64,000 nucleotides of DNA from Massospora cicadina (lineage: Eukaryota > Entomophthoromycota > Entomophthoromycetes > Entomophthorales > Entomophthoraceae), in the NCBI GenBank assembly GCA_022478985.1, contig JAKSZP010014934.1:1-64000 (forward strand). Reading direction: 5' to 3'. A program made the translations under genes and the position numbers. Positions 46,941 through 58,206 of this stretch are shown here, piece after piece. Within the stretch, counting starts at the first letter, position 1, and the number at the start of each line of letters is the position of its first letter. The notes below the pieces were generated by a model. It did no database searches. It was given only the letters and a program-made list of their open reading frames with translations, and was not told the DNA's origin.

Positions 46941-47486
46941 GCAAATATTGACTTTGTTAGCATCACTGTGAGTCTGCTAAACTACCAGAAGCCTCTTGTG
47001 TTTAAGGATGAAGACCTGAAATCAAGGAAGCAGCGGACATGTCTGGTTGAAACTGAGCAATCAATCTACCCAGTGCACTACATACTTTGCAAAAAAGGTG
47101 TGAAACAACTACCTGCTTCAGTGTGCGATGAAGACAGGCTACCCTTGAGTGCCAATGAGGCAATGGAGATTTGACCAGGAGAACAAAGAGTTATGCACAC
47201 TGCCATAAGTATAAAGATTCCCCTAGAACACTGTACTTGAAATATACACTCGAGAAGGAGTATGCAAACAGGAGCCACGAGTGCTACCTGGATTCTTTGA
47301 CTCTATTCATGAGAGTGAAGTAACTATTCTCCTGGAGAACATCACCACTCAACCTATCTGAAATGAGAAAGGACAAGTTTTGGCATGCGCGAAACTAACC
47401 AATTGTGATACCATTGAGTCAGTACACGCTGTTGGAGGATTAGACAAATTGGGACTTGCTGACTTGACTGAGGAAGAACGGAAAGA

Positions 47487-48400
47487 GTGGATGATTTATT
47501 GGAAGAGTTTGAAGATATTTTCAGCCAAGGACCAAACGATTATGGTCTGTGTAAAGGAGAGATACAACGTATGAATACAGGGTCAGCTATACATTTCAAA
47601 TCAAAGCCATACCACAGATCAAAAATGGAAGAGGAGGTCATCACTAAGGAGCTTCAACAACTTACAGATGCTGGCTTGTTGAGGCCCTCAAAGAGTCCAT
47701 GGGCATCACCACTTTTTTGGTGCGCAAGAAAGATGGCTCACACAGGGTGGTTATGGACTATCGTCACTTGAATAAAATTACAAAAAAAGATTTTTACCCT
47801 CTCTCAAAAATCAATGACGCCTTGAAACAGCTGGGCGGTTCAAAGTATTTTTCAGTAATGGACCTGGCCAGTGGGTACTGGCATATGGAACTGTCACCTG
47901 AAGACCAGGAAAAGTGTGTCTTGATCAGCAGCAAAGGCTTGTTCAAACCAACCAGGATGCTACAAGGGCTGTGCAATGCCCCAGCAACCTTTCAACGTGC
48001 CATGGACTGAATATTTAGAGAACTGAAGATGACGAGTGTTTTAATCTATCTAAATGATATAACTGTGTTCAGTAGAACGTTCAGAGAGCATATTGAGCAC
48101 CTTTGAGAGGTGTTCACACAGTTGAGAGAATCAAATCTTAAGTTGAAATGGAGCATGTGCACCTTTCTCAAGAAGCAACTTGAGTTCTTGGGACATGAGA
48201 TCAGTGCACAGGGGATACTACCTCAAGAAGGGAAGGTGAAGGCAATAACTAAAATGGAGCGTCCAAAGAGTATGAGGGATGTCCAGGTGTTCCTGGGCAT
48301 AATCATCTACTACATACAGTTCATCCCACGATTTGCATATTTGGCTACTCCCCTGATATACCTACTAAACAAGGACTAAGTTTGAGTGTGGACTAGAGCA
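47487..48400 (+). pseudogene. Gypsy-G reverse transcriptase, YLDD changed to YLND
   Basis: MEEEVITKELQQLTDAGLLR, then in the 47699 frame HRVVMDYRHLNKITKKDFYP, YFSVMDLASGYWHMELSPED, KGLFKPTRMLQGLCNAPATF. A TGA at 48008-48010 replaces the Trp of AMDW. The catalytic box is YLND (48047-48058), a GAT to AAT change. It continues with LKLKWSMCTFLKKQLEFLGH. One frame change near 47700 and one TGA near 48105 complete the damage. Confidence 0.85.
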
Positions 48401-48425
48401 AGACCAAGCCTTTGAGGATCTGAAA

Positions 48426-48911
48426 ATGAAGTTGGTAGAGGCACCAATCCTAACATACCCAGACTTCATCAAGATCTTCTACCTATACACTGATGCCAGA
48501 GACGTAGGACTTGGTGCAATACTAGCACAACTAGATGAGGAGGGGATTGACCATCCCATTGAATATTATTCCAAGGTCTTTACCAAAGCGGAAAGAAAAT
48601 ACACTTTTACAGAGCGCGAATGTCTTGTAGTGATTAGAGCAGTGAAGCACTTTTGGCCATACCTATATGGAGTTCACTTCAAAGTCATAACGGACCATGC
48701 ATCCTTACGCTGGCTCAGGAACATGAAGGATCCTGATGGGAGGCTAGCCAGATGGGCTGTTCAGCTTCAAGGATATGACTTTGAAATTATACACAGGGCT
48801 GGAAGCAACCACCTAAATGCATATGGGCTCTCAAGATTGCCTGTGTTCCATTTGCATGTGCATGAGAGTGATCGACTTTATGACCTAATTGGTTTACCTG
48901 AAGAGGAATGA
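48426..48911 (+). pseudogene. Gypsy-G RNase H, long open frame
   Basis: A 161-codon open frame: FYLYTDARDVGLGAILAQLD, HPIEYYSKVFTKAERKYTFT, ERECLVVIRAVKHFWPYLYG, VITDHASLRWLRNMKDPDGR, WAVQLQGYDFEIIHRAGSNH. Asp (YTDA), Glu (ERE) and Asp (TDH) are kept. The last motif reads HLNAYGLSR, where the usual form is HxNADALSR, so the final Asp is Tyr. Confidence 0.87.
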
Positions 48912-49038
48912 GAAGAAGAAATTGAAGAAAACAAGTCATTTTTTAAGAAGATGTTTAAAGGACACGCAAAGAGTAGATAGAAAACTTCAAAAGTTTATTA
49001 AGGGGAAATGGTATCTATATGTGCGACCTAGCAATTGA

Positions 49039-49611
49039 ATGGAAGTAGTGATAGAGGCACACAAACACGTGGAACATGGAAGATTTCAAAAGACCCTAGC
49101 CTATCTCAAGGACCAGTTCTATTGGGAAGCTATAACTGATGAGGTGCACCAAGCCTTGGAGATGTATATACCATGTGCAAGCTTTAGACCATTGGAAAAG
49201 AAGTTCAAGTTTACACCAATCCCACCATCTGCGCCTTTTCACAATGTATCTATCGATGTGGTAGGACCACTACCAACTGCCTCAAGTGGGAAAAAGTTTG
49301 TAATAGTAGCAATTGACCACTTCACAAAGTAGATTGAGGCAGTGGCAATCAAGATCTACACTGCAGGGACCACCGCCAAATTCTTTTACAATCAGATTAT
49401 CACAATACATGGTTGTCCCCAGATCTTGCTATTAGATAATGGGAAGAACTTCATCTCTTAAGTAGTGAGAAAACTTATGAACTTGATAGGGGTGAAACAG
49501 CTGTTCACTACCCCCTATACACCATCATCAAACAGGAGTGTGGAATGAGTAAATGGGACATTAGCTGGGATCCTCAAGAAGATAGCATTTAACTACAAGT
49601 CAAAGTGGGAT
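49039..49611 (+). pseudogene. Gypsy-G integrase, N-terminal half
   Basis: The HHCC region reads HKHVEHGRFQKTLAYLKDQF and YIPCASFRPL, so the last Cys appears to be Phe. The core has FHNVSIDVVGPLPTASSGKK (first Asp), HFTK* with TAG at 49330-49332 where Trp is expected, LLDNGKNFIS (second Asp), and SNRSVE*VNGT (catalytic Glu, then TGA for Arg). It ends NYKSKW at the H insertion point and resumes at 56150. Confidence 0.82.
49607..49611. repeat. TSD of Gypsy-H (left)
   Basis: gggat, repeated at 56150-56154. Confidence 0.85.
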
Positions 49612-50159
49612 TGTTATAAATTCAGATGGTATTGTTAGGATCCATCATGTTGTTTGTACAGGTCAAACCCAATGAGAAACAGACAGACAATGTGGGGATC
49701 ATTGGTACTTTGGACACACGTAAAAATTATACTTAAAAATAGGAGCAATGGCCCAAATTGATTCTTTATTTATTTTTAGTAAATACAGCGACCTTTCGCT
49801 GTCCTGTTCTCTTTTTACTATTAACAACCTACCTATCACAATCGCCCATCTCACTTATATACAGCAGCTTCAGGCAATACTGCTCTCATGGCTTGGGCTA
49901 TTCTATTCCACCGATTCTCCTTGAATTTGGCTTGTTATTCTCTAATCCTCTATCGCCCTAATTGTAGGCAATTTACTTCGTATTTGTCAAATGTTGACAT
50001 TTCCTTATCGCCTTATATAGAGGAATTCCATTAAAAACCTGTTATATCCTAATATCGCCTCATCTTGAGGCACTCAAATAATTGTAACTAATATCATTTT
50101 CAGAAGATTCCACCCTAGCTATCCCACGATTATCATCCAGTCATATTGGAATCATGACA
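49612..50159 (-). repeat. 3' LTR of Gypsy-H
   Basis: 548 bp. Plus-strand reading starts tgttataaattcag and ends atcatgaca. Matches 55603-56149. The minus-strand purine tract aaggagggggtaa adjoins it at 50160-50172. Confidence 0.88.
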
Positions 50160-50189
50160 TTACCCCCTCCTTGACTGGACAATAGGCTC

Positions 50190-51300
50190 TTATTGTTTGT
50201 AAGGTTGGAGGAACTTCATGTGTACTCAGTTAATGATCCAACCACTTGCAGGATCCTTGATGGTATACACGTCAACTCCAGTTTTCTCTATAACTTCAAA
50301 TGGACCAACCCAAATACTGGCCAGCTTGTGTTTCCTGCCCAAATCCATGTTGGTCATGGAAGAGAACCATATCGCCTTCCTTGAATGGCGCCAGCCTGCT
50401 ATGCCATGCCTGATCAGTGGCCTGATTCCTGATCTTCTTGGCTAAGCTGAAGGAATATGCTTCAGTTTGCAGTTTGATCAGAATGTTTGTGAGGTTAGTC
50501 ATGTAGTGGTGTGGTTCCAGCCAACTGATGTCTTCTACACATGAATAAAGTAATGCCATAAGATCAAGGTGTCAGCCATATAGTAGTTGGAAGGGACTCT
50601 TCCCTGGTGGCAGAATGGTAACAATGTTATAGGTGAACATGGCAGTGGAAAAGAGAGAGCTCCAATCGGAAGGTCAATCTGATACTAATTTTTGTAGTAT
50701 GTTCACCAGAGTTCCATTCACCCATTTGACCATTCCATTGGATTCAGTGTGGTATGGGGTCATCAGAACCCTGCAGATTCCCATAAGCTCGTTCAGTTTG
50801 GGGAGGATGAGCGAGGTGAAGTTGGTTCCATTATCAGTGAGAATGAATTGAGGGCACCCATGTCGCTGAATAATGCATTCCATCACAAACCTGGCCACAG
50901 TAACTGCCCCCAAGTTTCATATCACCCTTGCTTTGACCCACCAGGTCAAGTGGTCAATAGCCACAAGAATGTACTTACACCAGTTGGCTCCTGTTGGCAA
51001 GAGGCCAACGACATCAAGGGAAACTGTGTGCCAAGCAAAATGTGGTTTCACTAACTGGTATGAAGTCATACGGCGAAATGGCTTCTCCACTTGGCACTGA
51101 TGGCAACAGGAGATAGTTTGAGCACATCAAAGCTCATACTTTCCCAATAGTACCAGGGGCATAACAACTCCATAGTTTTACACAATCCACCATGCCTGAC
51201 TGCCTTGTGCATGCTAATAATGATTCCAGGTCATGCTGAGGGGCGCAGAAAATTCACCATAGAATCGCTAATCCACTTGTACAGTTCCCCATTCCATTGG
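50190..51300 (-). pseudogene. Gypsy-H integrase (decayed)
   Basis: 50913-50674 reads VARFVMECIIQRHGCPQFIL, TDNGTNFTSLILPKLNELMG and PYHTESNGMVKWVNGTLV, where the catalytic Glu block is MVKW in place of the usual MVER/MVEW; the Glu is therefore lost (GAA to AAA type change). The C-terminal part at 50559-50296 reads YSFSLAKKIRNQATDQAWHS and FKEGDMVLFHDQHG. The zinc-binding start lies near 51120-51200 with CHQC-like residues. Confidence 0.78.
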
Positions 51301-51399
51301 AAGGTATTTGTTCAAATCTCATTTAACACTTTGATCACTTGGGGTGGTTCATCATCATATTTTCGCTGAGCATTTTATTGTACATCACGTTGCTGAGGT

Positions 51400-52700
51400 C
51401 CGCTGTCACCAAAATAGTTAGTAATTGAGATAAACAGTCAGCGTTTTGATGCTTTACTCCTGGCTAATGGAGAATCTCGAAATCATAAGCTTGCAACTTA
51501 AGAGCCCATTGAGCCAAATGGCCTTCAGGTTCTTTGAGGTTCTGTAATCAACGTAATGACATATGATCTGTTACAACTTTGAACTTTACTTCATACAGAT
51601 AGACTCTGAATTGCTTATATGCGTAAATCACTGCTAAGCACTCCTGCTCGGTCACTGTATAATTACGCTCATGACAGTTCAGACTTCAACTACAGTATGC
51701 TACTGGAAGTTCCTCTTCCTCATCATTTTTCTGAGAAAGTACAGCCCCAACAGCAGAGAGACGCATCCATCTTAATGATAAATTCCAGATAAAAGTTCAG
51801 ATATTGTAACACTGGTGTGCTGATCAAACGCCATATGAAGTGCATCAAAAGTGGATTGATGACATTCTGTCCATTTGAACACAGCGTCATTTTTAATGAC
51901 TCAAATAGCAGCCCCCAATAAAGCTAAAATTAGGGATAAAGCACTGGTAGTAACCGACCATTCCCAAAAATACCTGTATGTCACACTTACTATTGGGAGT
52001 AGTCATTTTGCTGATGGCCTCCATCTTAGCTGGCTGTGGTTATAGCCCTTTAGAGTCTACCACAAACCCCAGGTATTCCAGCTGATCTTTGAAAAAGTTA
52101 CAATTTCAAGGTTTAATTTCAATGTTTGCCTCAGCCAGCAGGCGGAATACTGCTTCTAGGTGGTCAAGATGCTCTGAAAAGGCTTGAGAGAAAACGTTAA
52201 TATTGTCAAGGTATACAAGGACATATGACAGTTTCAGGTCATCAAAATAGTATCCATGGCTCGCTGAAACGTAGCCAGGGCTTTGCACAGCCCTTGAGGC
52301 ATCTGCATCGGTTGAAAAAGGCCTCTGGAGGTGATTACAGCGCATTTTTCCTGTTCCACCAGGGGTAACTCGATTTGCCAGTAACCTGATATCAAGTCCA
52401 TTGCAGAAAAATAAAGGGCTCCCCTAATTGGTCCAAAGCATCATCAATTCTTGGCAAAGGATACAAATCCTTTTATGTGATACTTTTGAGCTTCCAGTAG
52501 TCTATTACTACACAGTTGGTGCTGTCCTTATTTTTTACAATTAGAACAGGTGAAGCCCACGGGCTTTTGGACAGTTTGAGCATCCCTTGCTCCATCAACT
52601 GTCAATTTCATCAGTGACAATGTCTTCTGCTGCCCTTGGTTGGCGAATCAGCTGAGACCTTATAGGGGGATGATCTCCTGTGTTTACTTGATGGATCACC
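51400..52700 (-). pseudogene. Gypsy-H reverse transcriptase and RNase H (decayed)
   Basis: The RT box is VLVYLDNINVFSQAF with YLDN at 52202-52213, where YLDD is expected. EHLDHLEAVFRLLAEANIEI follows. Upstream, minus-strand frames around 52560-52330 carry the fingers and palm (for example near SPVGFTCSNC-type remnants), but several shifts prevent a clean read. RNase H remnants around 51700-51560 include ERNYTVTEQECLAVIYAYKQ and VVTDHMSLR. Confidence 0.72.
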
Positions 52701-53216
52701 CCCCTGAGCACACCCTAAGTCATGATTGTTGACAGCAAAAATCCCCTTATACTTCTGAAATAAAGCTATTTCTTGGTCTTCTTATTCTTTTGATAGTCTC
52801 TTTAAATTACTCCGCGGTACCACCATTAGTACATCAGTTGATGTTTTGACCAGTAGACCAAATTTATCTAAGAAATCGAAATCATGAACATTAAGGACCT
52901 CATCTATTAGGAATCAGATGTAAATATGCTACAATTTGGTGTCAGCAAACTTGCATTGGTTTGCTTTGGAGGTTTTCTAACAAAACCTTAATCTTTCCAT
53001 GTCCTGGAAGTATAATCCCTGGAGCCACATGCAGCTCAAACCGTGTTTGATGATAGATCCCAATGACTTCCCCATATAACCCACTAGGCACTTCCACCTC
53101 TAACTCAGTGTTCAATAGGACTTGATGGCCAGAAGGTATATATATGGGCCCTGTCGCTTGAAGAGGTATCCCTTAGTATTTGTATATCTTCTGGGAAAGG
53201 GGCTTAGTCTTGCTCT

Positions 53217-53734
53217 TTAGTTGAGATAGTGAACTGGCATCACCCCATCACTATAGGAAAGGTTTATATGTCTCATATGCACTGGATCCTTTGGTATGCC
53301 GCTAGTGGTAAAGTAAATTGGGATCCGCAGACCCAGAGTGGCGAGGGTCTCCTCTGTCATATTAATGACAGCCCCAAAATGGCACAGGAAAGCAGTCCCG
53401 ATTAACAGGTCATAGTTTTCGTTTGGCAGCACAATTGCAGGGCTACAATGACAATGGACCCAAAGCGCAGAGGTAGCACACTATAAGCTCCCTCAGAGAC
53501 AGTGCTTACAGCTCCGGAAGTTACATAAACCATGTGATGGTCCACATCAGGTTTCAACGTCAATTTTGCCATCAACTTAGTGGAAACTATGTTGACTGGA
53601 GCGCCAGTATTTATTATAGCGCGAACTCTATTTTTCACTACAAAAATATCACAGTATGTACACTCAGAATAAGAAGAATATTGACTGTTTAATATGTGAA
53701 CATTTATGGGCTCTCTTTTTTCAAGAAAGCTCAT
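53217..53734 (-). pseudogene. Gypsy-H aspartic protease, active-site Asp lost
   Basis: 53734-53402 reads VVKNRVRAIINTGAPVNIVS and VSEGAYSVLPLRFGSIVIVA. 53432-53217 continues YDLLIGTAFLCHFGAVINMT after a frameshift near 53430. NTGA at 53600-53611 has Asn for the catalytic Asp, the same change as in Gypsy-G. Confidence 0.78.
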
Positions 53735-53929
53735 TATCCCCTCACCAACTTGGGGGTATTCTTTGACAATGGCATTACCAGAAGGTTGACGTTTACTCCT
53801 TTCAGAGTTGGCGCATCCACAGCAGAATTTAGTTTGTCCAAGGAAGCTTGAGCAAGCATTTGACAGACATACAGCTTCAGTTGTTCAGGGGACTTTTCTT
53901 CCGCCGCCACCTTAGCTTGAGTTCAGGTT

Positions 53930-55580
53930 ACTACATTTATTCCTCCAACTGGCTGCTGATATTTAAGTCCTTCATCATACTGAGGGACTTCTACAGGGTA
54001 TCTTACTATTGATATGGGGACGTTTTGAGTTGATATTGCGACGGTAGAGGGTCCTGTCTCTCTACTCCGCTCCATCTTTTCCCTGATAGTATTGATCTTG
54101 GTGTACGTAGTTCACATGGCGATTATGGCAGAATTTTGCCAAATGACCAGGGCGACTGCATTTGTAGCAGTTAACCCCATAAGAGCCACGTCCTTGATTA
54201 TCATAAGGGGGTCCAGACTGGAAAGTTTGGGGTCATTCAGCATAACCAGCCCCAGGTCAGTAAGATGATTGTTGACAGTCGGCATAACTAGGTCCTGGTA
54301 GATAGCTGGGTTGCTGATGGTTTTCATGGCCAGCCCAATGACGCTGATTGAACTGTTAAGTATAATTTGGCCAAGGATGAGGCGCAGAGTTATAGAAAGG
54401 CTGAGTATTACTAACTGGAGATGGAGTCAGACAAGAGTATTCTCCTGAATAAGAGGGTGCAGTAGCAGTGGTAGTCTTCCATTCCATGTTCAGTGGCGGA
54501 AAGTTAGGGGATACGCGATGCAAAAACTGTACAATCTTGAGCAGAGGTATGTCATCATCCAGAAGTGGCAAAATGACATTTTGACCCTCACGATATGGCT
54601 TCACCATGGAGGTCATGGCAATGCACATGTTGGCTTCCACTAAATACCCTGCCCCAATTAGCACGTGGGCTTCTGATGTGAATTGATCAGCGAACTCCAG
54701 GTGAGTCTCGTTTCAATGGAATCTGATCATTAAGAATTCTGCTTTCCGCTGTGACATCTTTGAAGTACCCCCAAACAGGCGGAGTACAGTATCCTTCACA
54801 TCCTTATATGTGACAGAACTACTTGGGAGGTAACAGGTGATCTTATTGGTGCTTCCAACATCCAAGGCAGATATTAACAACTTAGCCTTATGTCTATCAG
54901 ATGCTCCTTCCACTGCAAACTCAATCTGTTTGAAAAACCCATGAATGTTCCCGTTGAGGTCAAATGGAAATAAATTTTTTGATTTTGACCTCCTCATCCC
55001 ATTCACGGGGTTTTGGTCCATTCTGAGAAATGGGTCAAGATCCAAAAGTGGTTTCTCGATGAGGAGCTGGATCATTGGAAATTGGGATGTCCATTGCTTT
55101 AAGGGTAGTGTGACCTTCTGCCATGGGCAGTACCTCCATTACTTGAGAGAAGTGTCATTCTGACTCATATTCATATCCATTACTACCATCCTGTGTGCAG
55201 TATCTCCAACCAGCGTCATATTATTCCTCATATGATGCCCCCTCTTGAAGACCATTTTGTCTCAGTGAGAAGACCAAGAGGTATTGGTCAATCTTTGTTC
55301 TGCACACTAAAGCCATTTATGTAATATCATTCAATCATTTGGCGAGTTCTTTGTTTTGTTGTCCCAAGATTTGCATTTGGCTAAACGTGCTATCAAGTTA
55401 GTGTATGACAGCATCTCGTTCTTGAAGAAGTTCATCTTGGTTTTTGAGCACCGCGTCTAAGGTAAGTTTGAGTTCCTCATATCCAGCTGGTGCAGTGTTT
55501 CATAGAGATTCCCCAGCAACACAGCTTGAGTAATGCATGGCTGGCGACTGAGTTCCGGTTTGTTAGTTGGTTGATCAATG
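53930..55580 (-). pseudogene. Gypsy-H gag (decayed)
   Basis: The gag core at 55075-54713 reads NIHGFFKQIEFAVEGASDRH and VTYKDVKDTVLRLFGGTSKM. 54664-54356 is a Pro/Ser/Tyr-rich linker. A zinc knuckle at about 54177-54127 is intact, CYKCSRPGHLAKFC. Below it the pre-protease segment has APTLKGVN near 53800, as in element E. Stops separate the pieces. Confidence 0.78.
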
Positions 55581-55582
55581 GG

Positions 55583-55601
55583 CCCCCTGTGGTGAGCACC
55601 A
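55583..55601 (-). other. Primer-binding site of Gypsy-H
   Basis: The minus strand reads tggtgctcaccacaggggg one base after the LTR; one base differs from the form in G and I. Confidence 0.75.
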
Positions 55602-55602
55602 C

Positions 55603-56149
55603 TGATATAAATTCAGATGGTATTGTTAGGATCCATCGTGTTGTTCATACAGGTCAAACCCACTGAGCAGCAGACAGATGATGTGGGGATCGTTGGTCCT
55701 TTGGACACACATGAAACTATACTTAAAAATAGGAGCAATGGCTCCCAAAAATTCTTTACTTATTTCAGTATATACAGCGATCTTCACTGTTATTTTCTCT
55801 CTTTACTATTAACAACCTACCTCTCTCAATCGCCTATCTCACTTATATACAGTGGCTTCAGGTGATACTTCTCTCATGGCTTGGGCTATTCTATTCCGCC
55901 AATTCTCCTCAAATTTGGCTTATTATTTTATATAATCCTCTCTCACCCTAATTGTAGGCGATTTACTTCATATTTATCAAATGTTGACATTGCCTTATTG
56001 CCTTATATAGAGGCGATCCAATAGAAACCCATTATATCCCAATATTGCCTCATCTTGAGACAATCAAGTAATTGTAAATGATATCATTTTTGGCGGATTC
56101 CACCATAGCAGTCCCATGATTATTGTCCAATCATATCAGAATTGTGACA
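55603..56149 (-). repeat. 5' LTR of Gypsy-H
   Basis: 547-bp copy of 49612-50159; plus-strand reading starts tgatataaattcag and ends aattgtgaca. Confidence 0.88.
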
Positions 56150-56630
56150 GGGATATCCTCTTACCATCTGCACTGTTTGCTTACTGACTTAGCCACCACA
56201 GGGTCATTGGGATGTCTCCATTTGAGGCGCTCTAAGGGAGAGAAGCCACCTTACCTACCCTGTTGGCTCAATAATTGCCACAATTGCAAGAACTTACCCC
56301 CTGGGAACTAATAGCAAGGTTTGGCTGATGAGCTCATATGCATACAACTAGAAGCCGGGAAGAACAAAGAGCACAGTATCCCAAAGGGAAGAAAGACAGT
56401 CAGAGATGTATGAAACTGCCAGAATTTGGAATCAACGATAAAGTATTATTTTACCATATCTGCGGAAGCCAGCCTGAAAATCTTCAAGCCATTTGGACTA
56501 GACCATCAACTGTATTGGCCAAGAGGGGCCATGAATACTCCATCTGAGATGATGCCACCAACATTGTGTTTAACAGATTCCATGCTAGACACCTCAGATC
56601 CTACCCTTGGTCTCATCTTGGAAGGGGTGA
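56150..56630 (+). pseudogene. Gypsy-G integrase, C-terminal half
   Basis: After H, one gggat copy brings NYKSKWD and ILLPSALFAY back into one frame. The sequence then reads LSHHRVIGMSPFEAL and GREATLPTLLAQ with a TGA and a TAA in between. The C-terminal module is near 56400-56560 (FGINDKVLFYHICGSQPENL). The frame ends SHLGRGDV just before the LTR, with the purine tract ggaaggggtga at 56620-56630. Confidence 0.78.
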
Positions 56631-57502
56631 TGTCGCAGATTTGGCGCACCACAAAATTGGTAAATCCTCAACCTCTGGTAGAATTGAGGAAATACCAATT
56701 GAAGCATAATAATTATTAAACCAAGAAGAGTCTAACTCCAAAATTGGCAATATTCATTTGAGTAACATTGAGAAGGAACAGAATGATTTAGGTGCTGAAT
56801 GGTGCATTGAAAAGGAAATAATTGAAACAAAAGAAAAACGGTGCTATCAAGCAACCAGAAAATTAAGTCCACCGATGGTAATGAAGATTTTGACTCCACC
56901 AAAGCGCATAGGAGCCACGGAACCAACAATCCTGATATGTCTGCTCCACACACTGCCAAAGTGCATGAATTCAGGAACTTGAGAAAATAGGTGTCCAAGA
57001 GAGAAATCAATGGAAGAAGAGACTGTTCTGAGGTTCCCAAAAAAGATACAATATCTTCCCAATCCACTATTCAATTATACACTCATTTTACCTTACAACC
57101 TGATTCTTTAGTATTTAGTATAAAAATACTAAGTTTTTATCTTTATTAAACAGTCTATTTCACAGAATCTTAAGTTTGTCCTTTATCTTAAGTATTCGCC
57201 AGTAACCAGTTTGGGATTAACCTGTTTTGAAGAAGACACTCGTTTTGAGAAGGACTCCTTGTAAGGTTAGGCTTGCAAGGAAAGAGATTGAGATAAACTC
57301 CATTATGTCAATAAAAGATTCCAACATATACAGGATTATTTGTAAAGAAGACACATAGTTGGCGTGCAAGTGTCAAGTTTACAGCTCTCTCAGGAAGTTT
57401 AAGCCTAGATGGTTAATGTCAGATCTGTGCAACAGATTACCCCTTTTGACACCCCAAGTTCAAATTCCCAGAGTTAAGTGAGTAGAACCCAGGGCGGCGA
57501 GA
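56631..57502 (+). repeat. 3' LTR of Gypsy-G
   Basis: 872-bp copy of 44133-45000, starting TGTCGCAGATTTGG. The conserved hairpin lies at 57108-57132. Confidence 0.88.
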
Positions 57503-58091
57503 GTTAACAAAGTCCATCACCACCAGATCCTTTGTCAATGACACTACCCACACCATCTGAACGCGTTGCAGAGAGAAATTAATTTAATTGATATTTTATA
57601 TATATGTTTTGGCATTAAAATCGCCCATACCCTTTATTCTCACCAAACCAGGAAGATAAATGGTGGGGAGCTCTGATTCATTCTAGGGAAACCCCTAGTT
57701 GCAGGCGCTGTATTTATAAGAGTGGTTTTGGGTGACATCATTGTGGTGAAATTGACTGAAACATTTAATATAAATTCAGGGCTAGACCCCTGCTCACCTT
57801 CAAATTTATTGGAGCTTGAAGAATATGAAGGATAGAATTCTTCCTTTTTGAAAGGCTTGTGCAAGTTTTTGGGGCCAGTATTTATAGGAACTAGCCCAGG
57901 TGAAAAAATGAAAGCCTAATTACCTGGCCACTTCTGGGTTGGGGTGGGGAAATTATCCCAAAAAGCTTTAATCAGATAGAAAAATTCTTCAAGTGAAGCT
58001 TGACACAATTGAGTGCACATTGCAAGGCAACCCAAGGTTGCATGGAAAAATGACGTTTAGTAAACAACAGATAGAGGTAAGCCCAAAACAC
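57503..58091 (-). other. Interior of element F, gag side (unrecognised)
   Basis: The minus frame at 57864-57640 is rich in Ser, Thr and Pro with no motif I recognise. Near 57520 VWVVSLTKDLVVMDFVN joins the sequence left of G. By position it is the upstream interior of F. No host gene is visible. Confidence 0.4.
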
Positions 58092-58105
58092 AGGAAATTT
58101 ATAAA
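58092..58105. repeat. TSD of the ORF1-only LINE (left)
   Basis: aggaaatttataaa, repeated exactly at 60000-60013. Confidence 0.8.
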
Positions 58106-58113
58106 ATTTAATT

Positions 58114-58150
58114 TATTTGAGGTACGCCGACCAGGGGATGGACAGTACCA
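58114..58150 (-). repeat. Shared 3' tail on the ORF1-only LINE
   Basis: tactgtccatcccctggtcg then gcgtacctcaaataaat on the minus strand, matching the tails of LINE-C and the SINEs. Confidence 0.8.
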
Positions 58151-58206
58151 ATCACAACACTCAAAAGGCAAAACAAACTACTAACCAGGTGGGAAGCAGA
58201 AACTGC

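Larger units (their letters stand above)
49612..56149 (-). mobile_element. Gypsy-H: complete minus-strand Ty3/Gypsy element nested in Gypsy-G
   Basis: 6,538 bp with a perfect 5-bp TSD. Minus order is 5' LTR (56149-55603), primer-binding site, gag (about 55580-53930), protease (53734-53217), RT (52700-52000), RNase H (51800-51400), integrase (51300-50190), purine tract and 3' LTR (50159-49612). All domains are present but damaged. Confidence 0.88.
44133..57502 (+). mobile_element. Gypsy-G: complete Ty3/Gypsy element, split by Gypsy-H
   Basis: It has two LTRs, a primer-binding site, gag, protease, RT, RNase H, integrase (in two halves around H), and a purine tract. Flanks are gttat (44128-44132) and gttaa (57503-57507), a 5-bp TSD with one mismatch. 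Without H (6.54 kb including one TSD) the element is about 6.8 kb. Stops and active-site losses are mostly G:C to A:T changes. Confidence 0.88.
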
